This document shows positions 7,840 to 16,402 of a stretch of 31,680 bases of DNA, piece after piece. Within the stretch, counting starts at the first letter, position 1. Every line of letters starts with the position of its first letter. The DNA is from an uncultured Lachnospiraceae bacterium (GTDB lineage Bacteria; Bacillota; Clostridia; Lachnospirales; Lachnospiraceae): positions 1-31,680 of the forward strand of contig CAJTXH010000017.1 in NCBI GenBank assembly GCA_910580005.1. The letters run 5' to 3'. The notes beneath the pieces are model-generated. The model did no database searches. It saw only the letters and a program-made list of their open reading frames with translations, and was not told the DNA's origin. A program made the translations under genes and the position numbers.

Positions 7840-8979
7840 TTACCACACTCTGTAGTGTCCGCTTAGTGCAAGCACGGCAAACATATACAGGCAGTTGTCA
7901 TAATACCTTCTGTCCCCTGTCCTCATTGGTGTATTCCAGAATATCCGCACCCATCTTAATGCTGATGCATCATTACTTATTAATGATGCCTGCGCAGTTG
8001 TGGCAAGGAGCCCAGCAGGATGCAGTACCTTTTCCTCTGTCTCCTTTCCATCAATTGTATAAACTGTATTAAACCCTTCTTCATTTTTACTATCAAAGAG
8101 ATGCTGTAGTTTTGCAGTTATGCTTGTGCTCCATAATTTATAGCTTTCATCTTCCATTCCAGGCCATATATTATCAAGTGCAATATTAGCAATGGTTCTG
8201 TAAGAATCACTATAAAACCAGTCATGTCTTCCAAATACTTCCTGTTTTTCATATGGAGTACCATCAAAATAGCTGTATTCAGGGCTTAAACCTGTCATGC
8301 TGTGACATGCTTTCTGCAAATAAGCACGGCTTGCCTGTGCTGCTTTTTCCCAGAACACACTGTCCCCTTCATTCCCCCATAATGCAAAAAGTCTGTAGAA
8401 GTGTGGCAGATGGTACGATGGGTCAGTAAAATCACATTCTGGAACAAACCTTATTAAATAATTATCCTTATCCCACATATTCCTTCCATTGCCACTTTCT
8501 TCTTTGTGTATACAGGTATGAAGAAGACTTTTTGCCTCTTCTGAATAGCAGAGGATGCCTTCGCCATCGCCCCACCTGTGTGAAGCAAATAAAAGCGCCA
8601 TTGCAAAAAATTCCTCGCCATCTGGTGCAGGCGACTCTGCATTTTTCGTCCCGTCACATGCAACTGACCATGCAAAATAGCCAGCATCCCTGCCATAGTC
8701 CATATACATATAAGTCCTGGCAAACTTCCATAAAAGGTCAAATTCTTCTTTATGCCCTGTCTGTACGCACATCATCATCCCATAAGACATACCTTCTGTA
8801 CGTACATCATGGTTTCCTGTATCTTCAATATAAGCCATTTCCCCGTCTTCTGTCATATGGAAAAATTTATTTTCACTATAAAAAATTTCATTAAAACAGT
8901 CTGAAATTTTCTTTTCTATTTCCTTATCGGAATATCCTGCTTCTGCAAAAATATTTTTATAATCTATATTAAAATCCAT
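7840..8979 (-). CDS. GH8 reducing-end xylose-releasing exo-oligoxylanase
   Basis: 379 residues, close to the length of Rex from Bacillus halodurans (388). GH8 enzymes of this kind invert configuration and remove single xyloses from the reducing end of xylo-oligosaccharides. The probable catalytic acid is Glu62 in DVRTEGMSYG; other family signatures are SPAPDGEEFFAMALLFAS and GRHDWFYSDSYRT, whose Asp253 or Asp258 should be the base. There is no signal peptide, so it acts on imported oligosaccharides. The frame is open up to 9183, overlapping the permease gene, but the ATG at 8979 with AGAAAGG about 9 nt upstream and the family-typical N-terminus mark the start. Last gene of the xylan cluster, separated from the permease by a 12-bp perfect stem-loop. 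Confidence 0.92.
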   Translation of the reverse strand: MDFNIDYKNIFAEAGYSDKEIEKKISDCFNEIFYSENKFFHMTEDGEMAYIEDTGNHDVRTEGMSYGMMMCVQTGHKEEFDLLWKFARTYMYMDYGRDAGYFAWSVACDGTKNAESPAPDGEEFFAMALLFASHRWGDGEGILCYSEEAKSLLHTCIHKEESGNGRNMWDKDNYLIRFVPECDFTDPSYHLPHFYRLFALWGNEGDSVFWEKAAQASRAYLQKACHSMTGLSPEYSYFDGTPYEKQEVFGRHDWFYSDSYRTIANIALDNIWPGMEDESYKLWSTSITAKLQHLFDSKNEEGFNTVYTIDGKETEEKVLHPAGLLATTAQASLISNDASALRWVRIFWNTPMRTGDRRYYDNCLYMFAVLALSGHYRVW

Positions 8980-9034
8980 AACTAATAACCTTTCTCTGCT
9001 TTGTCCTGCCATCAAAAAAGCTGTAAAAACTTTA

Positions 9035-9063
9035 ATATCCTGGCAGAAACCCTGCCAGGATAT
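9035..9063 (-). other. Intercistronic stem-loop between permease and GH8
   Basis: A perfect 12-bp stem (atatcctggcag, 9035-9046, with ctgccaggatat, 9052-9063) with a 5-base loop lies in the 137-bp gap. In the minus-strand transcript it is followed by TAAAGTTTTTAC, not an immediate U-tract. A leaky terminator or an RNA-processing or stabilising element is likely, giving GH8 a different level from the transporter. Confidence 0.7.
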
Positions 9064-9116
9064 AAGATTAACTAAGATAAAAAAATAATACCACTGTTTT
9101 ATATGTTGTTCCAATA

Positions 9117-10031
9117 TTATTCCTTTACACCACCAAGTGTAAGACCTGTTACAAAGTATTTCTGCAGGAATGGATATATACATATTATTGGAAGCATAGT
9201 AATAATTGTTGCTGCTGCCCTTACAGATGCCGGGGTAACTGCGCCTACTGCATTTTTCATTGTTTCTGCAGAAGCGCCCTGGGTACTAGTTACTGATGAC
9301 AAAAGTTTCATCAATTCGTACTGCAATGTTGTATATTCACTGCTCATACGGTTATAGAGCATTGCATCAAACCATGAGTTCCACTGTCCTACAGCTACGA
9401 ACAATGCAACTGTTGCATAAACCGGTTTACATAAAGGTGATATAATTTTTATAAAAATTGTTGTATAGCCTGCACCATCAAGCTGTGCCGACTCTACAAG
9501 GCTGTCTGGCAATCCATTCATATATGTACGTATTACCAGCATATTAAATGCACTTAACATCCCAGGGATTACATATACCCAGAATGAACTAGTAAGCCCG
9601 AGCCCTTTAAATAAGATAAATGTAGGAATAAGACCTCCATTTACATACATTGTTACAACCCAGAAAAGAGATAACTGCTTACGGAACATAAAACGTGGCC
9701 TGCTTACAATAAAAGCAAGTATTGCATTGGCAATAAGTGCTGTAACTGTTCCGATTACTGTACGTGCAACTGTAATAACCGCACCAGTTATAAGGTTATT
9801 CTTCTCAAGGACTGTTGTATAGTTTTTAAATGTAAACTTTCTTGGTAAAAGATGTATACCCCCTCTTAAGGCATCAGTACCATCATTAAGTGATATTGCG
9901 AGGGTATTTAATACAGGATATAACGTAACTACTACAAAAACAATCATAAATATTGAATTAAAAATTGTAAAAGCTATATCTGCATTAGACACTTTTTTTC
10001 TGCGTCCTTTTTTATTTTCTGTATTTTCCAT
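9117..10031 (-). CDS. Sugar ABC transporter permease, LplC/YtcP type (CUT1)
   Basis: 304 residues with about six membrane helices after a short basic cytoplasmic start. The EAA loop that contacts the ATPase is ESAQLDGAGYTTIFIKIISP. The C-terminal GGVKE is typical of the LplC/YtcP group. It forms the membrane channel with the neighbouring LplB-type permease to import oligosaccharides captured by the binding protein. AGGAGG stands 7 nt before the ATG, and the gap to the upstream permease gene is 14 bp, so the two are co-translated. No ATPase gene is present in the window; a shared MsmX-type ATPase from elsewhere is expected (family knowledge). Substrate (xylo-oligosaccharides) is inferred from the neighbours. 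Confidence 0.93.
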   Translation of the reverse strand: MENTENKKGRRKKVSNADIAFTIFNSIFMIVFVVVTLYPVLNTLAISLNDGTDALRGGIHLLPRKFTFKNYTTVLEKNNLITGAVITVARTVIGTVTALIANAILAFIVSRPRFMFRKQLSLFWVVTMYVNGGLIPTFILFKGLGLTSSFWVYVIPGMLSAFNMLVIRTYMNGLPDSLVESAQLDGAGYTTIFIKIISPLCKPVYATVALFVAVGQWNSWFDAMLYNRMSSEYTTLQYELMKLLSSVTSTQGASAETMKNAVGAVTPASVRAAATIITMLPIICIYPFLQKYFVTGLTLGGVKE

Positions 10032-10045
10032 AATAAACCCTCCTT

Positions 10046-11002
10046 TTAATACAGCCTTTCTTCACCACTGCGCTTTGCAACCTGGTTTGCAATAACAATT
10101 AATAAAATACTTACAATACTCTTAAATATACCAGCAGCAGTACCTATTGCATAATCGCCCTGGCTTATGCCCCATTTAAGAACATAAATATCAATTGTTT
10201 CTGAAACGCTTTTTACAAGTCCGTTTCCAAGCAAATACTGTATTTCAAATCCTGCATTAAGTACATTTCCTACATTCATAAGTAATAATATAATTATTGT
10301 AGACTTAATCCCCGGAATGGTTACATGCCTGATTTTTGCAAGCCTGCCTGCACCGTCTATTGATGCTGCCTCATATAAAGAAGGGTCAATAGCTGTTATA
10401 GCTGAAAGATAAATAATCGCATTCCATCCTGTTTCTTTCCACACATTGGCAAATGCTACAATTGGCCAGAAATAAGAAGGATGTGCAAAAAAATCAATTG
10501 AGTGTTCTGTTAAATGTAAATTCTTTAAAAGTTCATTTACTATTCCTGAACCACTTAATGCATCATGCAAAATTCCAGTAACAATAATCCATGAAAGAAA
10601 GTGGGGCAGATAAGATACTGTCTGTATTACCTTCTTAGTACGCTTCTGTCTTATTTCATTTAACAGTATGGCAAACAAAATTGCCATTACAAATGTGACA
10701 ACGAGGTTAATTACACCCATTGCCAGCGTATTTCTTATTACCCTTATAAATGTTTCATCTGAAAAAAGCCTTATAAATTTATCCATCCCTACAAACTGTG
10801 AATGGAACAGCCCCTTTGCCGGCTTATAGTTCTGGAACGCCATCAGCCACCCGCCAAGTGGAAGGTAACAGAAAATAAAACCATATACAACTATAATTGC
10901 CGACCAGAATAAAAGAACTTTCTGACGCTTAACTTCTTTCCAAGTAATTTGAACTTTCAGTTCAGTTTCAGCCTGTTTAGCCTTTTTTCCTCTGCCTGAC
11001 AT
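10046..11002 (-). CDS. Sugar ABC transporter permease, LplB type (CUT1)
   Basis: 318 residues: a charged cytoplasmic N-terminus of about 30 residues, then about six membrane helices. The EAA loop is EAASIDGAGRLAKIRHVTIPG. This is the LplB-type partner of the following LplC-type permease. A G-rich ribosome site (GGGGGTG) precedes the ATG at 11002. A perfect 14-bp stem-loop lies between it and the binding-protein gene, which probably keeps permease levels below those of the binding protein. Its role in uptake of xylan oligosaccharides is inferred from the surrounding glycosidases. Confidence 0.93.
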   Translation of the reverse strand: MSGRGKKAKQAETELKVQITWKEVKRQKVLLFWSAIIVVYGFIFCYLPLGGWLMAFQNYKPAKGLFHSQFVGMDKFIRLFSDETFIRVIRNTLAMGVINLVVTFVMAILFAILLNEIRQKRTKKVIQTVSYLPHFLSWIIVTGILHDALSGSGIVNELLKNLHLTEHSIDFFAHPSYFWPIVAFANVWKETGWNAIIYLSAITAIDPSLYEAASIDGAGRLAKIRHVTIPGIKSTIIILLLMNVGNVLNAGFEIQYLLGNGLVKSVSETIDIYVLKWGISQGDYAIGTAAGIFKSIVSILLIVIANQVAKRSGEERLY

Positions 11003-11023
11003 ATTTTCACCCCCTGGTTAAAA

Positions 11024-11056
11024 CAGGCATATGGCTGGCTTACAGCCATATGCCTG
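11024..11056 (-). other. Intercistronic stem-loop between binding protein and first permease
   Basis: A perfect 14-bp stem (caggcatatggctg, 11024-11037, with cagccatatgcctg, 11043-11056), 5-base loop, followed on the transcript by TTTTAACC. Such elements after binding-protein genes commonly stabilise the upstream mRNA and partly terminate transcription; that role here is inferred. Confidence 0.75.
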
Positions 11057-11078
11057 CCATCTGGTTCACATATTTAGT

Positions 11079-12773
11079 TTACTGGTATTTTGCTGCTTCC
11101 GCCATCCTGCGGTCTACTTCAGCCTGGACTTCACTTAAGAAATCTTCTGGTTTGCACTTCTTATATGCCTTCATATAATCTTCCCAGCCTTTGTCAAAGT
11201 CTTTAGCCATAACTACTTTTGGAAGGTATTCATGTTTAATTTCGCCCATCTTTGTCCATGCCATACCACCATCTGAATCAGTTGTCATAACGTTTGAGAA
11301 ACTCCACATAGGATACCATGCTCCAGGAGATTCACTTGTACCTAACATTTCTACATATGTTTTAACACCATACGCATCAAAGCACTCTTTAACATCATCT
11401 CTTAAGCCATCATAAAATTCACTTTCCTGGCCGCTTGGTGACATTGCATTAATGCCATCCCTGCTTGTTCCGCCCCACTGAGGAAAATATGAATATGTGC
11501 ACATATGTGAAGCTTTATATGCAGTATCTGCACAACGTGTCCTCATCTCAGATGTACGTGAAAATTCTCCTTTGTCATTCTTGTTATAATCAACGCCTTC
11601 TACACCCCAGAAACGTAAATCATGGATTTCCTGGCCTAAAAGGTCATTAATAAACTGAAGTGCTGCTTCTACATCATCACAGCTTGTAGTAACTGCAATT
11701 CCTGAACTTACATTTACTACACCGCCTGAGTTATGCCACTGGTTTTTAATTCCCTCATCTATTGTAATTGGAAGTGGTACATAGCTGCATCCCTGTTTAT
11801 CAAGCCCTGCTGATTTAATTGCATCACCTGCTGTATATGCAAAATCCCACCACTGGTCTATCATTCCAAGTACACGGCCGCTGGACAGTTTTGCAATATA
11901 CTCATCATATGTCTGTGTAAATGACTCCCTGTCAACAATTCCTTTATGGTATTCTTCATTTAATTTCTTGAAATATCTTACTGCTGTTGGTGTAGTATTG
12001 TAATCAATTACCTTTAATGTTTCAGGGTTTACAATAACTGAACCATCATTTGGATAACCATCAAGGAACTGAGGTGCATTTTCAAGGCAGAAATAACGCC
12101 AGTCCTCGCAAAGTATTGTATATGGAATATTTTGTGTGCCGTCTTCCATCTTAGGGTTTGCCTCATAATATTTCTCAATAAGGTCAAAATACTGGTCCAT
12201 TGTCTTGATTTCCGGATAATCTGCCCATTTAAGCACCCTTGTCTGTATCCAAAACGCCTCATCATTATGTTCACAGACTCTTTCATTACCATATATATTA
12301 CTGAACTGAGGAATCCAGTAAATATGCCCATCATCCTGGCGTAAAGAATCCCATTCCTGCTCTGTAAAGAATTCCTTTATATTTGGATACTTGTCAAGAT
12401 AATCATCAAGCGCAACAAGAGCACCAGCATCATATAACTGTGGCTGTCCAGCACCGCCTTCTATAAAGTCTGGATACTCGCCGCCAGCAATAATTGTACC
12501 AATTGCTTCTTCTGCGGTCTGTCCTGTAAGCCATGTCTCCTTAACCTTTACACCTGTTTTCTCAGCAATAATCTGCTGGATTTCATTGTCATCATTAATT
12601 TCTGAACCAGGTGTTGCAAAGAATGCTGTAAATTCCTTTATGTCCTTCTTTCCGCCGCCGCCGCTGCTTGTTTTTTTCCCATCACTGTTGCCGCCATCTC
12701 CTCCACAGCCGGTAACAAGTGATGCTGCCATTAAAGCTGTAAGCATTAATGTTTTAACGTGCTTTTTTCTCAT
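11079..12773 (-). CDS. Extracellular solute-binding lipoprotein of a CUT1 sugar ABC transporter (LplA/YtcQ-like)
   Basis: 564 residues, a large-type sugar-binding protein. The start at 12773 (MRKKHVKTLML) has GGAGG 6 nt upstream and gives a typical lipoprotein signal: basic N-terminus, hydrophobic core, lipobox LVTGC with lipid-anchored Cys23, then a flexible Gly/Ser/Lys linker. The frame is open further upstream, but that extension would bury the signal peptide. The mature protein sits on the outer face of the membrane and hands sugars to the two downstream permeases. By context the ligand is xylo-oligosaccharides, possibly substituted. It has its own predicted promoter with a putative regulator site, and a 5'-terminal stem-loop in the leader. 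Confidence 0.94.
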   Translation of the reverse strand: MRKKHVKTLMLTALMAASLVTGCGGDGGNSDGKKTSSGGGGKKDIKEFTAFFATPGSEINDDNEIQQIIAEKTGVKVKETWLTGQTAEEAIGTIIAGGEYPDFIEGGAGQPQLYDAGALVALDDYLDKYPNIKEFFTEQEWDSLRQDDGHIYWIPQFSNIYGNERVCEHNDEAFWIQTRVLKWADYPEIKTMDQYFDLIEKYYEANPKMEDGTQNIPYTILCEDWRYFCLENAPQFLDGYPNDGSVIVNPETLKVIDYNTTPTAVRYFKKLNEEYHKGIVDRESFTQTYDEYIAKLSSGRVLGMIDQWWDFAYTAGDAIKSAGLDKQGCSYVPLPITIDEGIKNQWHNSGGVVNVSSGIAVTTSCDDVEAALQFINDLLGQEIHDLRFWGVEGVDYNKNDKGEFSRTSEMRTRCADTAYKASHMCTYSYFPQWGGTSRDGINAMSPSGQESEFYDGLRDDVKECFDAYGVKTYVEMLGTSESPGAWYPMWSFSNVMTTDSDGGMAWTKMGEIKHEYLPKVVMAKDFDKGWEDYMKAYKKCKPEDFLSEVQAEVDRRMAEAAKYQ

Positions 12774-12807
12774 AATACTCCTCCATTCTTTATTTTTAAT
12801 TAATAAT

Positions 12808-12869
12808 AAGCCAGGCACAATATTTACTATGCTGTATCTGCAATATATTTTTTGCATTGCGTCTGGCTT
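12808..12869 (-). other. Stem-loop in the 5' leader of the binding-protein mRNA
   Basis: Bases 12808-12821 pair with 12856-12869 with one mismatch and one G-T pair. The stem begins about 5 nt after the predicted transcription start and ends before the ribosome site, so it could protect the 5' end of the transcript or affect translation. Confidence 0.45.
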
Positions 12870-12880
12870 TGTTTAATAAA

Positions 12881-12909
12881 ATTTTATAAAAAAAGCAGAA
12901 AGTATTCAA
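12881..12909 (-). promoter_or_regulatory. Predicted sigma-A promoter for the transporter-GH8 genes
   Basis: Minus-strand TTGAAT (12904-12909) and TAAAAT (12881-12886) are separated by 17 bp. It lies in the 201-bp gap between the response regulator and the binding-protein gene, with an expected start near 12874 and a leader of about 100 nt. Sequence is AT-rich, so chance matches are possible; the adjacent direct repeats strengthen the call. Confidence 0.5.
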
Positions 12910-12914
12910 TCTTA

Positions 12915-12946
12915 TAAACTATAGAAAAAAATACGGTAAACTATAG
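12915..12946 (-). promoter_or_regulatory. Two 10-bp direct repeats, putative AraC-type regulator binding site
   Basis: The sequence taaactatag occurs exactly at 12915-12924 and 12937-12946, 22 bp apart start to start (two helical turns). On the minus strand they read ctatagttta and end 5 bp upstream of the predicted -35 box. Tandem sites in this position are typical for dimeric AraC-family activators, and such a regulator is encoded immediately next door. Binding itself is inferred. Confidence 0.5.
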
Positions 12947-12974
12947 TATATATTATTTAATTAAAATTCCGCAC

Positions 12975-14573
12975 CTACATCCTTGCCTTGCGCCTGTATT
13001 TTGCAGGTGTACACCCTTTTGCGCTTATAAACCTGTTTACAAAATAATCAAGGTTATGGTATCCTGTTTCTTCTGCAACCTGGTATATTTTCTTGTCTGT
13101 ATGCACCAGAAGCCTGGCAGCCTCGTCAAGCCTTGTCTGGTTAAGGTAGTCCTTAAATGAACACCCATACTGCTTTCTGAATAACTGCCCCAGGTATGCA
13201 CTGTTTACATAATATTTTTCACTTAGCCCCTTTAATGTCAGGTTTTCTGCAAAGTTGCTTTTAACTTCACGTTCAACTTCTGCCAGAACCCCCCTTGAAA
13301 CATTTTTACGGAGCTGTGCAAGATATTCTGCATACTCACGCGCAAACCTTAATATATGCGCTTTGCTCCCACGTGTAATCCCTTCTTTAAATGACTGTTC
13401 ACTTATTATCCTTAAAATCTCTTCCTGGTTTACATTATCATCCTGCCTTGTCGCAAGGTGTACAAGCTGGAAGAGAAGATAATTAATGTTCAGGTTCTTA
13501 ATCCCCCCTCCCGGGTACATCCCGCCCATTTTCTGGATTTCACCAAAAAAGCTGTCTACTGCCTTCATTATCTCCACAGGCTCATTCTGTTCAACTGCCA
13601 GTAACAACGCATCAATTTCATTTTTGCAAAGCACAGCACCATTGCCCTGTACATGGACTTCTTCATCATAGTAATATATATCCTTCCTGTTTTTAAAGCC
13701 CTGGCAGGACCTTAATATACATGCTGTGCTGTATGATTTTGCAATGCTTTTTATATCATCAACCTTTTTGCCCGCAAGCATAATTACAGGGACTTGTGCT
13801 TCTTCCCTTAAATATAAAAGGAAATCCTGCAGATACTCTCTTTCAGTCTTTAAGCTTTCTTTTGCCATAAAATCACAATATACAAAGCCAATATCATATA
13901 TTTTCTCCCTGCCTGAAACATCAAAAATACAGTGGTCTGCATTATCCCCCAGGTATTCTATGCATATCTCAAAAAGTTTCCGCTGGCATGCCCTTTTTTC
14001 CTCATCAGAAAGTTCTTCATCAAGCATATCCTCCGCCAGTTCAATTTCTATATAACGTATGCTGCCATCAAACCGCATATGCTCTTCAATAAATTCCAAA
14101 TTAACATCATCATATTTGCCACATATAACTGCAATAAAACTCCTTGCAAGGTATGCCCTTTCCATCTTCTGGCTTGTCCTGTCCTCTTCTTTTTTACTGG
14201 CGGCAAGCCTCCTTACTTTATGCAGCATTTCTAATAACTGTTCCTTTTCTACTGGTTTTAAAATATAGTCATTGCATTTATAGCGTATCGCCTCTTGTGC
14301 ATAAGAAAATTCTGCATAGCCGCTAATTATCACAAAATAGGCATCAGAAAGGTTTCCTTTGCGTATTTTTTTAAGAAGTTCCAGGCCTGATATCACAGGC
14401 ATATTTATATCTGCTAAAATTAAATCCACACTGTTATGTTTAAGAAATTCCAGTGCCCCGCTTCCGTCTGATGCCGTACCTGCAATAACAAACCCTTCTT
14501 TTTCCCAGTCAATTAATACCCTTAAACCTTGTAAAATAAAATGTTCATCATCCACAAGCAGTACTTTTAACAT
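12975..14573 (-). CDS. Two-component response regulator, YesN type (receiver plus AraC DNA-binding domain)
   Basis: 532 residues. The N-terminal receiver has LLVDDEH (Asp8, Asp9), phosphoacceptor Asp55 in LILADINMP and Lys in LKPVEK. A long middle region of no recognised motif leads to a C-terminal AraC-type pair of helix-turn-helices (about 430-530: LSEKYYVNSAYLGQLFRK ... IYQVAEETGYHNLDYFVNRF). The ATG at 14573, with GGAGG 7 nt upstream, overlaps the kinase gene by 7 bp, so the pair is translationally coupled. By family it should activate the adjacent sugar-uptake genes on phosphorylation; direct repeats in front of the binding-protein gene are candidate sites. The frame extends ten codons further upstream without a ribosome site. 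Confidence 0.94.
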   Translation of the reverse strand: MLKVLLVDDEHFILQGLRVLIDWEKEGFVIAGTASDGSGALEFLKHNSVDLILADINMPVISGLELLKKIRKGNLSDAYFVIISGYAEFSYAQEAIRYKCNDYILKPVEKEQLLEMLHKVRRLAASKKEEDRTSQKMERAYLARSFIAVICGKYDDVNLEFIEEHMRFDGSIRYIEIELAEDMLDEELSDEEKRACQRKLFEICIEYLGDNADHCIFDVSGREKIYDIGFVYCDFMAKESLKTEREYLQDFLLYLREEAQVPVIMLAGKKVDDIKSIAKSYSTACILRSCQGFKNRKDIYYYDEEVHVQGNGAVLCKNEIDALLLAVEQNEPVEIMKAVDSFFGEIQKMGGMYPGGGIKNLNINYLLFQLVHLATRQDDNVNQEEILRIISEQSFKEGITRGSKAHILRFAREYAEYLAQLRKNVSRGVLAEVEREVKSNFAENLTLKGLSEKYYVNSAYLGQLFRKQYGCSFKDYLNQTRLDEAARLLVHTDKKIYQVAEETGYHNLDYFVNRFISAKGCTPAKYRRKARM

Positions 14574-16351
14574 TCTTCCGCCTCCATTCCTAAATATCTG
14601 CATGGAATTTTAATCTGTACAATAAGCCCCACCCCCTCCTCACCATCCAGTTCAAATACAGCTTCATTATTAGTTTCCATTTTCAGCCGCAGGCATGCAT
14701 TAATAATGCCAGCACGTTCTTTCCTCTGTAAAAGCCGTATGCTTGCATTGCGCATTTTCCATAAAAGCTGCTCCATTGATTCCTCATCCATGCCTTTTCC
14801 TGTATCTTCGACTTCAATATACATAAACCCGTCCCTAAGGTATACACGTACAAAAATCCAGCCTGTCGCTGCTTTGCTCTCTATTCCATGTACACAGGCA
14901 TTTTCTACAAATGTAACTAAAGTAAGTTTAGGGATTGTTAAACCCTTGCAACTGTCTTCTATATCAATTTCATATAAAAGCCTGCTGCCAAACCTGTATT
15001 TCTGTATGCTTAAATATGCTTTTACAAGTTCTGTTTCTTCTTCCACACTGGCAAAATCTGCTCCCCAGTCCACATACTGCCTTTCTAATACAGCCAGCTT
15101 TTCTATCATATTGGCAGTATCATACTCTTTTCTAAGGACACTATGCATCCTTATGCTCTCCAGAGTATTAAAAAGGAAATGTGGGTTTATCTGGCTGCGT
15201 AGTGCAAGCAGTTCTGCCCTCTGCCTTGCAACAGTCATTTCCTGTTCTTTTATCTTGTTTTTATATACAATCTGTATAAGCGTGTTTATCCTTTCTGCCA
15301 TTTTATTGTAACTTGACATAAGGCTTCCTATTTCATCATTTCCATGTATATTTTTTATTTCAACCAGGTCCTCCTCATTATCAATATTCCTAAATGTATC
15401 ACTTAATATTCCAAGCCTCTCTGTAAATGATTTATGCAAAGACTTCATAAGTATAATAGGGAAAACGGCATTTACCATAACAAGGAATATGATAATAGGA
15501 ATGTTTTTCTTTATTTCTTTTAATGCAGTGTTGTCTTTGCTTAAAACATGCAAAACCAGCTTTGCGCCATATATTTCCATTTCTGTTTTATAGCCTGCCT
15601 TGCCTGGAATTGCCGCCTCTTCAAAGTCTTCGCCTGTACTTGCATATTTGCCATTAGATAATACAATTTTGCCATTCCAGCATATAAAAATATCCATCTG
15701 GTAATTCATTCTCTTTAAATACCTTGATATTCCAGAATAATCCATCTCTATTACAAGGATTTTCTCCCTCTGCTTATCAAAAAAATCCAGTTTTTTGATA
15801 AACATAAACTTCCGTTTTGGCTCTACGGCAGGGCTTTTTGCAGTATCATAATCAAACAGGACTATCTGTGAAAGCCCTGTTTCTTTAAAATATCCATACC
15901 ATCCTGCGCCTGAATCCCTGCTGGTTCTTGAAACCCCTCCCCCGTTAACTATTGTGTCATTATCGCTGTACATTGTAACTTTTACATAATCCTGTCCAAC
16001 AGTATCTTTTATATTAATCCCTTTTAAAAAATTATAATAGCTTGTTACATAGTCATAGGCATCTTTATATTCTTTATCAAGAAATCCATTAATATATTTA
16101 TTCATATATATTTTTTTAGCCAGTCCCACAGCCTGTTCAACTGTATTGCCCAGGCTGTATTTTACTGCATTAGCGGCATTTTCCATTTCACTGTACTGTG
16201 ATATCTTTTCTGAACGTATAACAATATAAACTATAATGCTGTCTGTAATCACCAGTGGAAGCAATATACATGCTATATATAAATAATAGAATTTCTTCTT
16301 AATATTATAATCATTAATCCTGTTTTCCAGTTTATGCAATATATTTTTCAT
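14567..16351 (-). CDS. Membrane sensor histidine kinase, YesM type (LytS-like His_kinase family)
   Basis: 594 residues. A membrane helix near residues 20-45 and a second near 270-295 enclose an extracellular sensing region of about 230 residues; a HAMP-like segment follows. The kinase core has the phosphorylated His in SQINPHFLFNTLESI (about residue 390), the N box in VTFVENACVHGIE and the G1 box DTGKGMDEES. It should sense an extracellular sugar signal and phosphorylate the overlapping AraC-type regulator. The start at 16351 (MKNILHK) has GGAGG 5 nt upstream; an ATG four codons earlier lacks a ribosome site. Its gene follows GH115 by 51 bp, with weak internal complementarity but no convincing promoter. 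Confidence 0.94.
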   Translation of the reverse strand: MKNILHKLENRINDYNIKKKFYYLYIACILLPLVITDSIIVYIVIRSEKISQYSEMENAANAVKYSLGNTVEQAVGLAKKIYMNKYINGFLDKEYKDAYDYVTSYYNFLKGINIKDTVGQDYVKVTMYSDNDTIVNGGGVSRTSRDSGAGWYGYFKETGLSQIVLFDYDTAKSPAVEPKRKFMFIKKLDFFDKQREKILVIEMDYSGISRYLKRMNYQMDIFICWNGKIVLSNGKYASTGEDFEEAAIPGKAGYKTEMEIYGAKLVLHVLSKDNTALKEIKKNIPIIIFLVMVNAVFPIILMKSLHKSFTERLGILSDTFRNIDNEEDLVEIKNIHGNDEIGSLMSSYNKMAERINTLIQIVYKNKIKEQEMTVARQRAELLALRSQINPHFLFNTLESIRMHSVLRKEYDTANMIEKLAVLERQYVDWGADFASVEEETELVKAYLSIQKYRFGSRLLYEIDIEDSCKGLTIPKLTLVTFVENACVHGIESKAATGWIFVRVYLRDGFMYIEVEDTGKGMDEESMEQLLWKMRNASIRLLQRKERAGIINACLRLKMETNNEAVFELDGEEGVGLIVQIKIPCRYLGMEAEEC

Positions 16352-16402
16352 ATAATCCTCCATGCCATCCCTGGTGGCTCAAATAGTTATGAAAAATGGC
16401 TG

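Noticed and set aside
7650..8072. 140-residue plus-strand open frame over repeat copy 2
   Set aside because: It runs antisense into the 3' end of the GH8 gene, and its recognisable part is the repeat itself. No domain, and no convincing ribosome site.
8980..9183. 68-codon N-terminal extension of the GH8 frame
   Set aside because: It would overlap the permease gene, and the extension resembles no GH8 N-terminus. ATG at 8979 has a ribosome site and the family-typical start.
12774..12857. 28-codon N-terminal extension of the binding protein
   Set aside because: It would place the lipoprotein signal peptide internally. The ATG at 12773 has GGAGG at good spacing.
14706..15311. 201-residue plus-strand open frame
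   Set aside because: Entirely antisense to the sensor kinase catalytic domain, Ser/Leu-rich shadow with no motif.
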